DNA of 64,000 nucleotides from Streptomyces luomodiensis (GTDB lineage Bacteria > Actinomycetota > Actinomycetes > Streptomycetales > Streptomycetaceae): assembly GCF_031679605.1 (NCBI RefSeq), contig NZ_CP117522.1, forward strand, positions 9,114,001 through 9,178,000, in the 5' to 3' direction. Position numbers and translations under genes: made by a program. The notes under the pieces were generated by a model, which ran no database searches, was not told the DNA's origin, and saw nothing but the letters and a program-made list of their open reading frames with translations. Positions within the stretch are counted from its first letter, which is position 1. Every line of letters begins with the position of its first letter. Shown here one piece after another: positions 17,992 to 25,766 of this stretch.

Positions 17992-18789
17992 ATGAGCGGC
18001 ACCATGCTCTACCGTCCCGGAGATACGTTTCTGCACCGAGCGGATCCCCGCGCGAAGATCGTCACGGTGCTGGCCGTGCTGGTCACCGCCCTGACCACCA
18101 CCCGGCTGGATGTGCTCACGGTGCTGCTGCTGGCGGTGGTGGCCGGGCTGTATCTGCTCGGCGGGATGTCGGTACGCGCCTACGGGCGCGGCGTGGCGGT
18201 GGTCGTCCCGCTCATCGCCGTACTGGTGCTGCTCCAGGGCCTGCTCCAGGCGGGGCCCGCGCTGCTGACCGTGGCCGGCCTCACCCTGTCCGAGCCGGGC
18301 GTCCTGCTCGCGCTGGGGATTGGTCTGCGGCTGCTGGCCATGGGCATCTGCTTCTACGGCTTCTCCGTCTCCACCAGCCCCGCGGACATCTCCCTGGCCC
18401 TGCACAAGGTCGGCGTCCCCTACAAGTTCGCCTATCTCACCAGCTTCGCCTTCCGCTTCCTGCCGCTGCTCCAGGACGAGGCCCGGACCCTGCTCACGGC
18501 CATGGCGGTGCGCGGATCGGGGGAAGCCGTGTCACGCAGCCCGGTACGGCGCTGCCGGGCGATCGTGCGGATGCTCTTCCCGATGCTGGTCGGCTCCCTG
18601 AAGCGCAGCGGTGAGATCGCCCTCTCCATGGAGCTGCGCGGTTACGGCCTGCCGGGCCGGCGCACCTTCGTGCGCACACTGCGGCTGCGCGGCGCGGACA
18701 TGGCCCTGATGGGCGGCGCGTTCGCCGTCGCCGCCCTGCTCATCGCGGCGGGCGCCGGCGCCTTCCCCCTGCTGTCGTCGGAGGGCTGA
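17992..18789 (+). CDS. ecfT: ECF transporter transmembrane T component
   Basis: 265 residues with several transmembrane segments and the two cytoplasmic Arg-containing coupling motifs typical of EcfT/CbiQ: AVRGSG in the middle and SMELRGYG near the C-terminus. These bind the ATPase subunits. The N-terminal YRPGDTFLHRADPRAKI is a standard CbiQ-family opening. GGGGAG precedes the ATG. It lies 27 bp after the S component and 3 bp before the first ATPase, which makes it the scaffold of this four-gene importer. Confidence 0.88.
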   Translation: MSGTMLYRPGDTFLHRADPRAKIVTVLAVLVTALTTTRLDVLTVLLLAVVAGLYLLGGMSVRAYGRGVAVVVPLIAVLVLLQGLLQAGPALLTVAGLTLSEPGVLLALGIGLRLLAMGICFYGFSVSTSPADISLALHKVGVPYKFAYLTSFAFRFLPLLQDEARTLLTAMAVRGSGEAVSRSPVRRCRAIVRMLFPMLVGSLKRSGEIALSMELRGYGLPGRRTFVRTLRLRGADMALMGGAFAVAALLIAAGAGAFPLLSSEG

Positions 18790-18792
18790 TCC

Positions 18793-19665
18793 ATGACCGA
18801 CACCGTCATCCGGGTGAACGACCTGAGCCTGCGCTACCGGGGCGCCGACCGGCGCGCCCTGGACGAGGTCTCCTTCGACGTGGCCAGAGGGGAGGTGCTC
18901 GGCATCCTGGGCCCCACCGGGGCGGGCAAGTCGACGCTGCTCAAGTGCCTGGCCGGGGTCATTCCGCACTACGAGCACGACAGCGCCCACCGTGGCACGG
19001 TCGAGGTGCTCGGACACTCCGTGGCCGAACGCGGCTCGCTGGCCGAGGTGGTGGCCGACGTGGGGCTCGTCCTCCAGGACCCCGAGGTCCAGCTGGTCAA
19101 CACCACCGTCCGGGAGGAACTCGCCTGGGGCATGGAGAACCGCGGCACACCCGTGGCGGAGATCCACCGCAGACTGGCGCGGTCCGCCGGACTGTTCGGC
19201 GTGGAGCGGCTGCTGGACCGCTTCACCCACGCCCTGTCCGGCGGTGAGAAGCAACGCACTGTCGTCGCCGCGACGTACTGCCTCGGCCCGCAGGTCATGC
19301 TGCTGGACGAACCGACCTCGGAACTCGACCCGGCGGGCACCGAAAGCGTGCTCCAGGCCGTGCGGGTGCTGGCCCGGGAGGGCGTCACCGTCGTCGTGGT
19401 GGAGCACAAGGTCGAGGAGCTCGCCCAGTACGCCGACCGTCTGATGGTCCTCGACCAGGGCCGGGTGACCGCACTGGGCACCCCGCGGGAGGTCTTCACC
19501 GGCGAGCACGCGCCCTACCGGCCCCAGGTGCTGGAGGTGGCGCTGCGCCTGCGCGACCTCGGCCGCTGGTCCCCGGCCCAGCTGCCGCTGACCGTCGACG
19601 ACGCGGTGGCCGCGGGGCGGCCGACCGCCGGCGCCGCGAGCGCCGTGACCGGGAAGGAGGAGTGA
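18793..19665 (+). CDS. ecfA: ECF transporter ATPase, first copy (EcfA)
   Basis: 290 residues of the ABC ATPase fold. Walker A is GPTGAGKST (40-48), a Q-loop follows (VLQDPEVQLVNTTV), the signature is LSGGEKQRTVV, Walker B is VMLLDEPTSELD, and the switch His is in VVEHKVEEL. The VNTTVREEL region is typical of EcfA/CbiO pairs. It energises import across the membrane together with the second ATPase. It sits directly downstream of ecfT and ends against the second ATPase gene, so the genes are transcribed together. Confidence 0.9.
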   Translation: MTDTVIRVNDLSLRYRGADRRALDEVSFDVARGEVLGILGPTGAGKSTLLKCLAGVIPHYEHDSAHRGTVEVLGHSVAERGSLAEVVADVGLVLQDPEVQLVNTTVREELAWGMENRGTPVAEIHRRLARSAGLFGVERLLDRFTHALSGGEKQRTVVAATYCLGPQVMLLDEPTSELDPAGTESVLQAVRVLAREGVTVVVVEHKVEELAQYADRLMVLDQGRVTALGTPREVFTGEHAPYRPQVLEVALRLRDLGRWSPAQLPLTVDDAVAAGRPTAGAASAVTGKEE

Positions 19666-19667
19666 CC

Positions 19668-20504
19668 ATGGAACCCGGCGTCGCCGTGGACGTGCGGAAC
19701 GTCGAGCACGTCTACGCGGGAGGCGTACGCGCCCTCGCGGGCGTCTCCCTGAGCATCGAGCAGGGCGAGTTCGTCGCGATCATCGGAAAGAACGGCTCGG
19801 GCAAGACGACCCTGGCCAAGCACCTCAACGGGCTGTTGCGACCGACCAACAAGGACGGCGCGGTGCTGGTGCGGGAGTCGGAGAGTGACACCTTCAGCAC
19901 CCGTGACCGGCCGCTGCACCGCATCGCGCCAGTCGTCGGATACGTCTTCCAGAACCCCGATCGGCAGATCTTCCACGACACCTGCCGGGAGGAACTGGAG
20001 TACGGCCCGCGCAACATCGGCATCCCCGCCGGCCTGCTGGCCGAGCGGGTCGCCGAGACGCTCGCCGCGGTCGGCCTGCCGGGCCGCGAGGAGACCAACC
20101 CCGTGCACATGAGCCGCGGCGAGCGACAGCGGCTGGCCATCGCGGCGACGCTGGTGATGGGCCCGCAGGTGGCCATCGTCGACGAGCCGACGACCGGACA
20201 GGACCGTCACGAGGCCCGGCTGATCCTGGACTACCTCGCCCAGTACCACGCCTCGGGCCGCACCGTGGTGGCCGTCTCGCACGACATGGCGCTCGTGGCG
20301 GAGTACGCCACCCGCATCGTCGCCATGCGGGAGGGCCGGGTCCTCGCCGACGGACCGCCGCGGCAGGTCTTCGCCAGGCCCGAGGTGCTGGAGTCCACCA
20401 ACATCCGCCCGCCACAGGTGACCGTGCTCGGCGCGCGGCTGGGCCACCCCGGACTGCTGACCGTGGACGAAGCGGTGACCGCCCTGGCCGGGGGCGACCG
20501 GTGA
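19668..20504 (+). CDS. ECF transporter ATPase, second copy (EcfA')
   Basis: 278 residues. Walker A is GKNGSGKTT (40-48), the Q-loop contains FQNPDRQIFHDTCREEL, Walker B is VAIVDEPTTGQD, and the switch His is in VSHDMAL. The signature motif reads MSRGERQR instead of LSGGQ/E, so the second Gly-rich position is an Arg. The partner ATPase keeps a consensus signature, which suggests an asymmetric heterodimer with one degenerate site. The ATG at 19668 is chosen because GAAGGAGG lies 7 bp upstream; a GTG at 19662 overlaps the previous stop. Confidence 0.88.
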   Translation: MEPGVAVDVRNVEHVYAGGVRALAGVSLSIEQGEFVAIIGKNGSGKTTLAKHLNGLLRPTNKDGAVLVRESESDTFSTRDRPLHRIAPVVGYVFQNPDRQIFHDTCREELEYGPRNIGIPAGLLAERVAETLAAVGLPGREETNPVHMSRGERQRLAIAATLVMGPQVAIVDEPTTGQDRHEARLILDYLAQYHASGRTVVAVSHDMALVAEYATRIVAMREGRVLADGPPRQVFARPEVLESTNIRPPQVTVLGARLGHPGLLTVDEAVTALAGGDR

Positions 20505-20534
20505 CCCGGCACGGACCGCTCCCGCCGACGGCTC

Positions 20535-20642
20535 GGACCGGAAAGAACACGTGGACCGGAAAGAACACGTGGACCGGCAAGAACACGTGGACCAGGAAGA
20601 ACGCATGGACTGGACAGAACACACGGACCGGAAGGGCCACAA
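20535..20642 (+). repeat. Six-unit array of an 18-bp tandem repeat
   Basis: Units of 18 bp begin at 20535, 20553, 20571, 20589, 20607 and 20625. The first two are identical (GGACCGGAAAGAACACGT), the third differs by one base, and the last three diverge. The array fills the gap between the second ATPase gene and the epimerase gene. Because 18 is a multiple of 3, the array is open in the epimerase frame and would read as repeats of the type V/M-D-R-K-E-H. In-frame GTG and ATG codons could extend the epimerase, but GGAAGGG before the ATG at 20647 favours that later start. Confidence 0.85.
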
Positions 20643-20646
20643 CGCC

Positions 20647-21657
20647 ATGAGTACGCGCATCGCGGTGACCGGCGCCGGTGGATTCGTCATGAGCGTCTTC
20701 ATCCGCCACCATCTGCGGCACCACCCGGACGCCGAGGTGCTCGCCCTCGACATCACCGAACCGGACGAGGACCTGAGGGCCTACCTGGCGGATGTCGCCG
20801 CCCGCGTCGAGTTCCGGCGCTGCGACGTGCGCGACGCCTCCACCGTCACCGAACTGCTGACGGGGTACCGGCCGCGGGCGGTGGTCCACGGCGCGACGGT
20901 CACGCACGTGCCGCGGTGGGAGCGGGAGGACCCCGGCCGCTTCCTGGACGTCAACGTCATGGGCACCTCCGCCGTACTCGACGCGGCCCGGCGCACCCCG
21001 TCCGTCCAGCGCGTCGTCCACATCAGCAGCGCGGCCGTCTACGGCGCTGGCACCCCGGGCCGGGAGGACCCGCAGGACGAGGACACCCCGCTGGTACCGG
21101 ACGAGATGTACGGCGTCAGCAAGGTGAGCAGCGAGCTGGTGGCCCGGCGCTTCGCCGACCTCTACGGACTCGCCGTGCCGATCGTGCGCTTCACCAAGGT
21201 GTTCGGCCCGATGGAGCGCCCGACGTCCTCCCGGACCGCCATGTCCCTGCCGTACCACCTGGCCCGCGCGGCCGCCGCCGGCCGGCCGCTCACGGTCACC
21301 CCGCGCACCCTGCGGGCCGCCGGGGACTGGATCAGCGCGGTGGACGTCGCCGACGCCCTCGACCGCCTGTGCGCCGGAACCGGCCCCGGGTCCGGGTCCG
21401 CCGTCCTCAACCTGGCATCCGGGTCCCTCACCCCGGTGCCGGAGCTGGTGGACCTGTTCGGCACGACGGTGGTCACCGGCACCGGTGCGGAGGCCGTCGA
21501 CATGGACCCGCTGCCGCGCACCGGGAAGAACGGGACCTACGCGATCCACCGGGCGGCCGACCTCCTCGGCTGGCGCCCGCGTGACCTGCGCCGCCAGGTG
21601 GCCGAGTACCGCGACTGGGCCGTGTCCCACCGTGACACCCCGGCGCTCCGCGCCTGA
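20647..21657 (+). CDS. NAD-dependent epimerase/dehydratase (extended SDR)
   Basis: 336 residues of the extended short-chain dehydrogenase family. The N-terminal nucleotide motif reads TGAGGFVMS (8-16) and the catalytic pair is Tyr155 and Lys159 in YGVSK. The segment HISSAAVYG supplies the catalytic Ser/Thr. Such enzymes epimerise, dehydrate or oxidise nucleotide sugars or free sugars. Upstream lies a tandem-repeat array; downstream is an Asp-box protein gene 91 bp away on the same strand. The two may act together on a sugar acid or glycoside, but the sequence does not identify the substrate. Confidence 0.82.
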   Translation: MSTRIAVTGAGGFVMSVFIRHHLRHHPDAEVLALDITEPDEDLRAYLADVAARVEFRRCDVRDASTVTELLTGYRPRAVVHGATVTHVPRWEREDPGRFLDVNVMGTSAVLDAARRTPSVQRVVHISSAAVYGAGTPGREDPQDEDTPLVPDEMYGVSKVSSELVARRFADLYGLAVPIVRFTKVFGPMERPTSSRTAMSLPYHLARAAAAGRPLTVTPRTLRAAGDWISAVDVADALDRLCAGTGPGSGSAVLNLASGSLTPVPELVDLFGTTVVTGTGAEAVDMDPLPRTGKNGTYAIHRAADLLGWRPRDLRRQVAEYRDWAVSHRDTPALRA

Positions 21658-21748
21658 CCCGGCGAACCCGGCACCCGGCACGGCCACACGGCTGACAGCC
21701 GCACGACACACACCGACACACACCGAGAGAAGAAGAGAGGACCCCACC

Positions 21749-22924
21749 GTGCACCAGGGCACGCTGACCGCACCCCGCATCCTCGTGCGTCCGCGGCAGG
21801 CTCGCTATCAGGACGCCTACCGCACCTGGCAGGGCATCCCGTCCGTCGAACGCACCCCCGGCGGGCGGCTGTACGCCAACTGGTACTCCGGGATGGACAC
21901 CGAGACAGGCGGCAACTTCGTCGTGGTCACCACGAGCGACGACAACGGCGACACCTGGGACGGGCCCCGGTACGTCGTCGAACACGACGACCCCGAGGTA
22001 CGCGTCTACGATCCCTGCCTGTGGCTCGACCCCCTCGGCCGCCTGTGGCTGACCTGGAACCAGAGCCGCGACTTCTTCGACGGACGGGTCGGCGTCTGGG
22101 TCTCCACCAGCGCCAACCCCGACGCCGACGAGCCCACTTGGAGCGCGCCACGACGCATCGCCAACGGCCTGATGATGAACAAACCGACCGTCACCGCCAC
22201 CGGGGAATGGCTCGTTCCGGCGGCGATCTGGGCCTGCCACCCGCCGACCGAGCGGCACGGGCTGGAGGCGGAGATGTTCTCCAACGTGTACGCATCCACC
22301 GACCAGGGCACCACGTTCGAGCTGCGGGGCAGCGCGGACGTCCCCAACCGCAGCTTCGATGAGCACATGATCGTCGAACGCCGCGACGGCACGCTGTGGA
22401 TGCTGGTCCGCTGCTTCGACGGCATCGGCGAGAGCTTCTCCACGGACGGCGGCCGGACCTGGTCACCCGGGCGCCGTAGCCACATCGACGGACCGTGCTC
22501 CCGCTTCCACATCCGACGGCTGACGTCCGGACGGCTGCTGCTCATCAACCACTACGGCTTCGCAGAGCGCAGCGACCGCGCGGACATCGAACAACAGGGC
22601 AACGTCAAGGCGTGGAAGGGCCGCAGCCACCTCACCGCCCTGCTCAGCGACGACGACGGAAGGACCTGGCCGCACCGGCTGCTGCTGGACGAACGCGACG
22701 ATGTGTCCTATCCGGACGCGGCGGTGGGCGACGACGGCACCATCCATGTCGTCTACGACCACGACCGCTTCGGCGACCGTGCCATCTACCTGGCGCGGTT
22801 CACCGAGGACGACATCCTCGCCGGCCGCCTCCACGACCCGGGGTCGCGGCTGAGGCTCCTGGTCAACCGCGCCCTCGCGCTCCCCACCGAGGAGGCGGTC
22901 CGGCCGGGCGGTCCGGCCGCGTAG
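21749..22924 (+). CDS. Asp-box (BNR-repeat) sialidase-fold protein, cytoplasmic
   Basis: 391 residues from a GTG with AGAGAGG 8 bp upstream. Four Asp-box motifs mark a six-bladed sialidase-like beta-propeller: SDDNGDTWDG, STDQGTTFE, STDGGRTWSP and SDDDGRTWPH. There is no signal peptide, so the protein is likely intracellular, unlike most bacterial sialidases. An RxP-like residue set is not evident at the N-terminus; IPSVERTPGGRLYANWYSG is the opening blade. It follows the epimerase gene. Possible roles are hydrolysis of an imported glycoside or an isomerase/lyase-type function known in some propellers. Confidence 0.78.
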   Translation: MHQGTLTAPRILVRPRQARYQDAYRTWQGIPSVERTPGGRLYANWYSGMDTETGGNFVVVTTSDDNGDTWDGPRYVVEHDDPEVRVYDPCLWLDPLGRLWLTWNQSRDFFDGRVGVWVSTSANPDADEPTWSAPRRIANGLMMNKPTVTATGEWLVPAAIWACHPPTERHGLEAEMFSNVYASTDQGTTFELRGSADVPNRSFDEHMIVERRDGTLWMLVRCFDGIGESFSTDGGRTWSPGRRSHIDGPCSRFHIRRLTSGRLLLINHYGFAERSDRADIEQQGNVKAWKGRSHLTALLSDDDGRTWPHRLLLDERDDVSYPDAAVGDDGTIHVVYDHDRFGDRAIYLARFTEDDILAGRLHDPGSRLRLLVNRALALPTEEAVRPGGPAA

Positions 22925-22947
22925 GCCGGACACGATGCCCCCCGCCG

Positions 22948-23478
22948 TCAGCCGACCCGCCGGGCCAGCACCTGGCCCGGCCAGGTCCCGAACCGGAAAG
23001 CCTCGGTGCGGATGAAGCCGTTGCGCTCGTAGAACGCCACCAGTTCGCCCCCGCCGCCCGCCCAGCAGTCGACCCGCAACAGGTCCACGCCGGCCCGTCG
23101 GGTCTCCTCGGCGGCATGGGCCAGCAGCACCGCCCCGATGCCCAGACCGGCGTGCCGCCGGTCGGAGACCAGCAGCCGGACGTACCGCTCGGGTTCTCCG
23201 GCCGGCCCGATCGGCATCTGCGGGCTGGGCCCGGAGTCCAGCACCAGGGCCCCGACCGACGTTCCCGCCAGCTCCGCGATGTACGGGGTGTTCTCGGTCA
23301 TGTACCGCTCGACCCGCGCCACCCCGCCGGGCTTCTGTGAATACGGTGTCGTGCCCCACTGCTCGGTGTTGCCGCGCTCGTTCATCCAGGCCACCGCCGA
23401 GTCGAGCATGTCCAGAACCGCCGGTGCGTCGGCCAGGCTGCCGCGTCTGATCCGTATGCCATGCGTGGTGTCGTTCAC
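22948..23478 (-). CDS. GNAT-family N-acetyltransferase
   Basis: 176 residues with the GNAT fold. The acetyl-CoA pyrophosphate loop is RRHAGLGIGAVLL, preceded by the beta4 strand RYVRLLVSD, and the C-terminal YERNGFIRTE motif is typical. The N-terminus IRIRRGSLADAPAVLDML is the usual first strand and helix. It acetylates an unknown amine. The gene stands alone between the Asp-box protein (convergent) and the amidohydrolase, and nothing in the sequence ties it to either. Confidence 0.85.
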   Translation of the reverse strand: MNDTTHGIRIRRGSLADAPAVLDMLDSAVAWMNERGNTEQWGTTPYSQKPGGVARVERYMTENTPYIAELAGTSVGALVLDSGPSPQMPIGPAGEPERYVRLLVSDRRHAGLGIGAVLLAHAAEETRRAGVDLLRVDCWAGGGGELVAFYERNGFIRTEAFRFGTWPGQVLARRVG

Positions 23479-23596
23479 GCCGGAAGCCTAGTGGTGCGGT
23501 TCGAAGTCGTTCGGGGTTGACTCCGGAGCCGTGGGCGGAATCCCGTCCCGCGAAGCCCGCGCACCGTCGGCCGGACGCCGGTGCCGGTGCCGGTTG

Positions 23597-24496
23597 TCAA
23601 AGCCGGTAATAGCGTGCGGCGTTGTCGTGGAAGAGCGCCATGCGCTCATCGCGCGAGTAGCCCCGCGTGATCTCCCGGAACGCCTCGAAGATCGTGCCGT
23701 AGTCGGAGAACAGCTTGTCCACCGGGAAGTTCGACGCGAACATGCAACGGCCCACTCCAAAGCTCTCCAGGGCGGACTCGACGTACGGACGGATCGATGT
23801 GACGGTCCAGTCGTGGTCACCCATACCGAGACCGGAGATCTTGCAGGCCACGTTCGGCGCCTGCGCGATCACCCGCATCCCCTCGCGCCAGGCGTCGAAG
23901 TGGTCCGGGCCGTCGACCTGCATCCCGGTGTGGTTGAGGATGATCTGGACGTCGGGGAACTCGGTGGCCAGCTCGAAGAACTCGCCCATCTGCGGGTAGT
24001 ACAGCTGCAGGTCGAAGGACAGGCCCCGGGCGGCCAGGGCACGGAACCCACGCCGCCACTGCGGGGTCCGGCTCACTTCCGGTGCGCTCAGGTAGGTCTT
24101 CGCCGGGTCCGGGTGGTAGTTCATCGACTGCCGGATGCCACGGAAGTTCGCGTATCGCGCGTGTCCGTCCAGGATGGCCTCCACGCCGGGGGCGGCGAGG
24201 TCGGCGTAGCCGACGATGCCGTGCGGGAAGCCTCGCCGGTCCGCGATCGACTGGAGCCACCGCGTCTCACCGACCGGGTCGCGCGGGTCCCAGCCGACGT
24301 CCAGGTGCACCGCCTTGACGAGGTTCTGTCCCGTGGCGTCGGCGAGGTAGTCGTCCAGAAGGTAGTTGCGCAGCAGATCCTCGTAGGTCCCCCACGCCGC
24401 CGGCGCGACCTCGTCGCTCAGCCACGGGTAGTAGTTCTCCTCCAGGTTCCACAGGTGAAAGTGCGGATCGATGAGCGGAATGTCCTGTTCGGTCAT
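23597..24496 (-). CDS. Amidohydrolase-2 family TIM-barrel hydrolase (lactonase-like)
   Basis: 299 residues of the amidohydrolase-2 group. The metal-binding N-terminal motif is DPHFHLWNL, further conserved stretches are VKAVHLDVGWDP, QIILNHTGMQVDG and CKISGLG, and the C-terminal FASNFPVDKLF matches the fuconolactonase-type pattern where the last Asp is catalytic. Members hydrolyse sugar lactones or decarboxylate aromatic acids. AGGAG precedes the ATG by 6 bp. It is transcribed away from the RpiR gene, and the space between them contains clear palindromes, so both are likely controlled together. Confidence 0.85.
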   Translation of the reverse strand: MTEQDIPLIDPHFHLWNLEENYYPWLSDEVAPAAWGTYEDLLRNYLLDDYLADATGQNLVKAVHLDVGWDPRDPVGETRWLQSIADRRGFPHGIVGYADLAAPGVEAILDGHARYANFRGIRQSMNYHPDPAKTYLSAPEVSRTPQWRRGFRALAARGLSFDLQLYYPQMGEFFELATEFPDVQIILNHTGMQVDGPDHFDAWREGMRVIAQAPNVACKISGLGMGDHDWTVTSIRPYVESALESFGVGRCMFASNFPVDKLFSDYGTIFEAFREITRGYSRDERMALFHDNAARYYRL

Positions 24497-24726
24497 GTCG
24501 AGCTCCTCATCGAGATCGCCGTGGGTGTCACCATCGCCATCTTCAGCGGCGGCGACTGCTGAGTGGGCTTTTCCGCGAGCGCGTCGGAGACCGTTGGCGG
24601 GCGTGGTGCCGAAGCTCTTGGCGATATTCGCCCCCGGAGACGGCGACTGTCAACAGTCGGCAGTTGGCAATGCATGCGCTCGTTGTGCGGCCTCACCTTC
24701 CGAAGGACTGGCGAAGCGGGTCTTCC

Positions 24727-24760
24727 TGCAATCGAAATTGCAATGTAGATTGCGGCAATC
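24727..24760. promoter_or_regulatory. Twin palindromes, candidate RpiR operator
   Basis: Two perfect inverted repeats lie side by side: TGCAAT-CGAA-ATTGCA (24727-24742) and GATTGC-G-GCAATC (24748-24760). They share the half-site GCAAT. They sit 42 bp before the RpiR-type regulator GTG and within the divergent region with the amidohydrolase. A further near-palindrome, ACTGTCAACAGT, lies about 80 bp upstream. The region 24497-24801 otherwise holds no gene. Confidence 0.65.
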
Positions 24761-24801
24761 GCACTTGCAGATCCGCTGACTCACACCTGGGAGCACGGGG
24801 C

Positions 24802-25680
24802 GTGCCTGGAGCACCGGACAACGAGATCCTCGACAATGCCGACACTCAGTGGCTGGGCGACGCCCTGCCCCGCGTACGCCTGTCCAAGGCGCAGTCCCGT
24901 GTGGTGGACGTGATCGTCCGCAATCCGCAGCTGGCCTCCTACGCGGACATCGCCGAGATCGCCCAGCGGGCCGACGTCAACAACTCCACCGTGGTGCGGG
25001 CCGCCCAGACACTGGGGTACCGGGGCTGGCCGGACCTCCAGCGCGAGCTGCGCGCACGCTACCTGGTGCTGATCTCCACCGAGGAGACGCTCGCCGAGCA
25101 CGGTGAGCACCGGAGCCCGCTGCACGACGCCCTCACGCACGACATCGACAATCTGCGCCAGACCATGGACAACAACACCGCCGCCGAGGCGGAGGCCGCC
25201 ATCGCCACCCTGGCCGGGGCCACGTCGATCCTGGTGATCGGTGTCGGGTCCTTCGCCGGTCCGGCCAGTGTCATGGCCCACCTCGGCTCCACCATGGGCT
25301 ACCCGATCTCCCTGGAGAACCGGGCCGGGGTGCACCTGGCCAGCGCCGTCAACAGCCTCGGCCCCGGCGACGTCCTCGTGGTCGTCAACATGTGGCGGTC
25401 CATGAAGCAGGTCATCGCCGCCGCTGAGGCCGCCGCTGAGGCCGGTGCCGCGGTGGTGGCCATCACGGACATGCGCCGGGGCCGGCTGGCCACCACCGTG
25501 GCCGACCACCTGCTGATCGTGCCGTCGGAAGGCATCTCCTTCTTCCAGTCCGTCACCGCGGCCACCTCGGTGGTCTACGGCCTGCTGGCCGGGATGCAGG
25601 CGGCTCAGCCGGAGCGCAGCCGGGCCGCCATCCGCCGCACCCAGCAACTGTGGAAGGACCTGGACATCTACCTCGAATAG
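24802..25680 (+). CDS. MurR/RpiR-family regulator with SIS domain
   Basis: 292 residues from a GTG that has GGGAG 8 bp upstream. Residues about 15-90 carry the RpiR-type helix-turn-helix (ASYADIAEIAQRADVNNSTVV). Residues about 125-285 form a SIS sugar-isomerase domain with VIGVGSFAGPASV and a VVNMWRSMKQVI segment that binds phosphosugars in relatives. It is the first gene of a run with a HIBADH-like enzyme, an aldehyde dehydrogenase, an M20 hydrolase and a DUF3100 protein, and is divergent from the amidohydrolase. It probably regulates both directions in response to a pathway intermediate. Confidence 0.87.
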   Translation: MPGAPDNEILDNADTQWLGDALPRVRLSKAQSRVVDVIVRNPQLASYADIAEIAQRADVNNSTVVRAAQTLGYRGWPDLQRELRARYLVLISTEETLAEHGEHRSPLHDALTHDIDNLRQTMDNNTAAEAEAAIATLAGATSILVIGVGSFAGPASVMAHLGSTMGYPISLENRAGVHLASAVNSLGPGDVLVVVNMWRSMKQVIAAAEAAAEAGAAVVAITDMRRGRLATTVADHLLIVPSEGISFFQSVTAATSVVYGLLAGMQAAQPERSRAAIRRTQQLWKDLDIYLE

Positions 25681-25766
25681 CGGCTGTCGGGCTGCCCCCT
25701 GTTCTCCCCGGGCCCCCGGTACCCCCGGGTTTCCCCGGATTCCCCTTCCCCGCGACAGGAGCTCTG

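Noticed and set aside
20535..20642. The 18-bp array as a CRISPR
   Set aside because: Units are adjacent with no spacers and decay along the array. No cas gene is in the window.
20551..20646. An N-terminal extension of the epimerase through the repeat array
   Set aside because: It would add a repeated charged peptide before an otherwise standard SDR start at MSTRIAVTG, and GGAAGGG supports the later ATG. It is kept as an open question in the findings.
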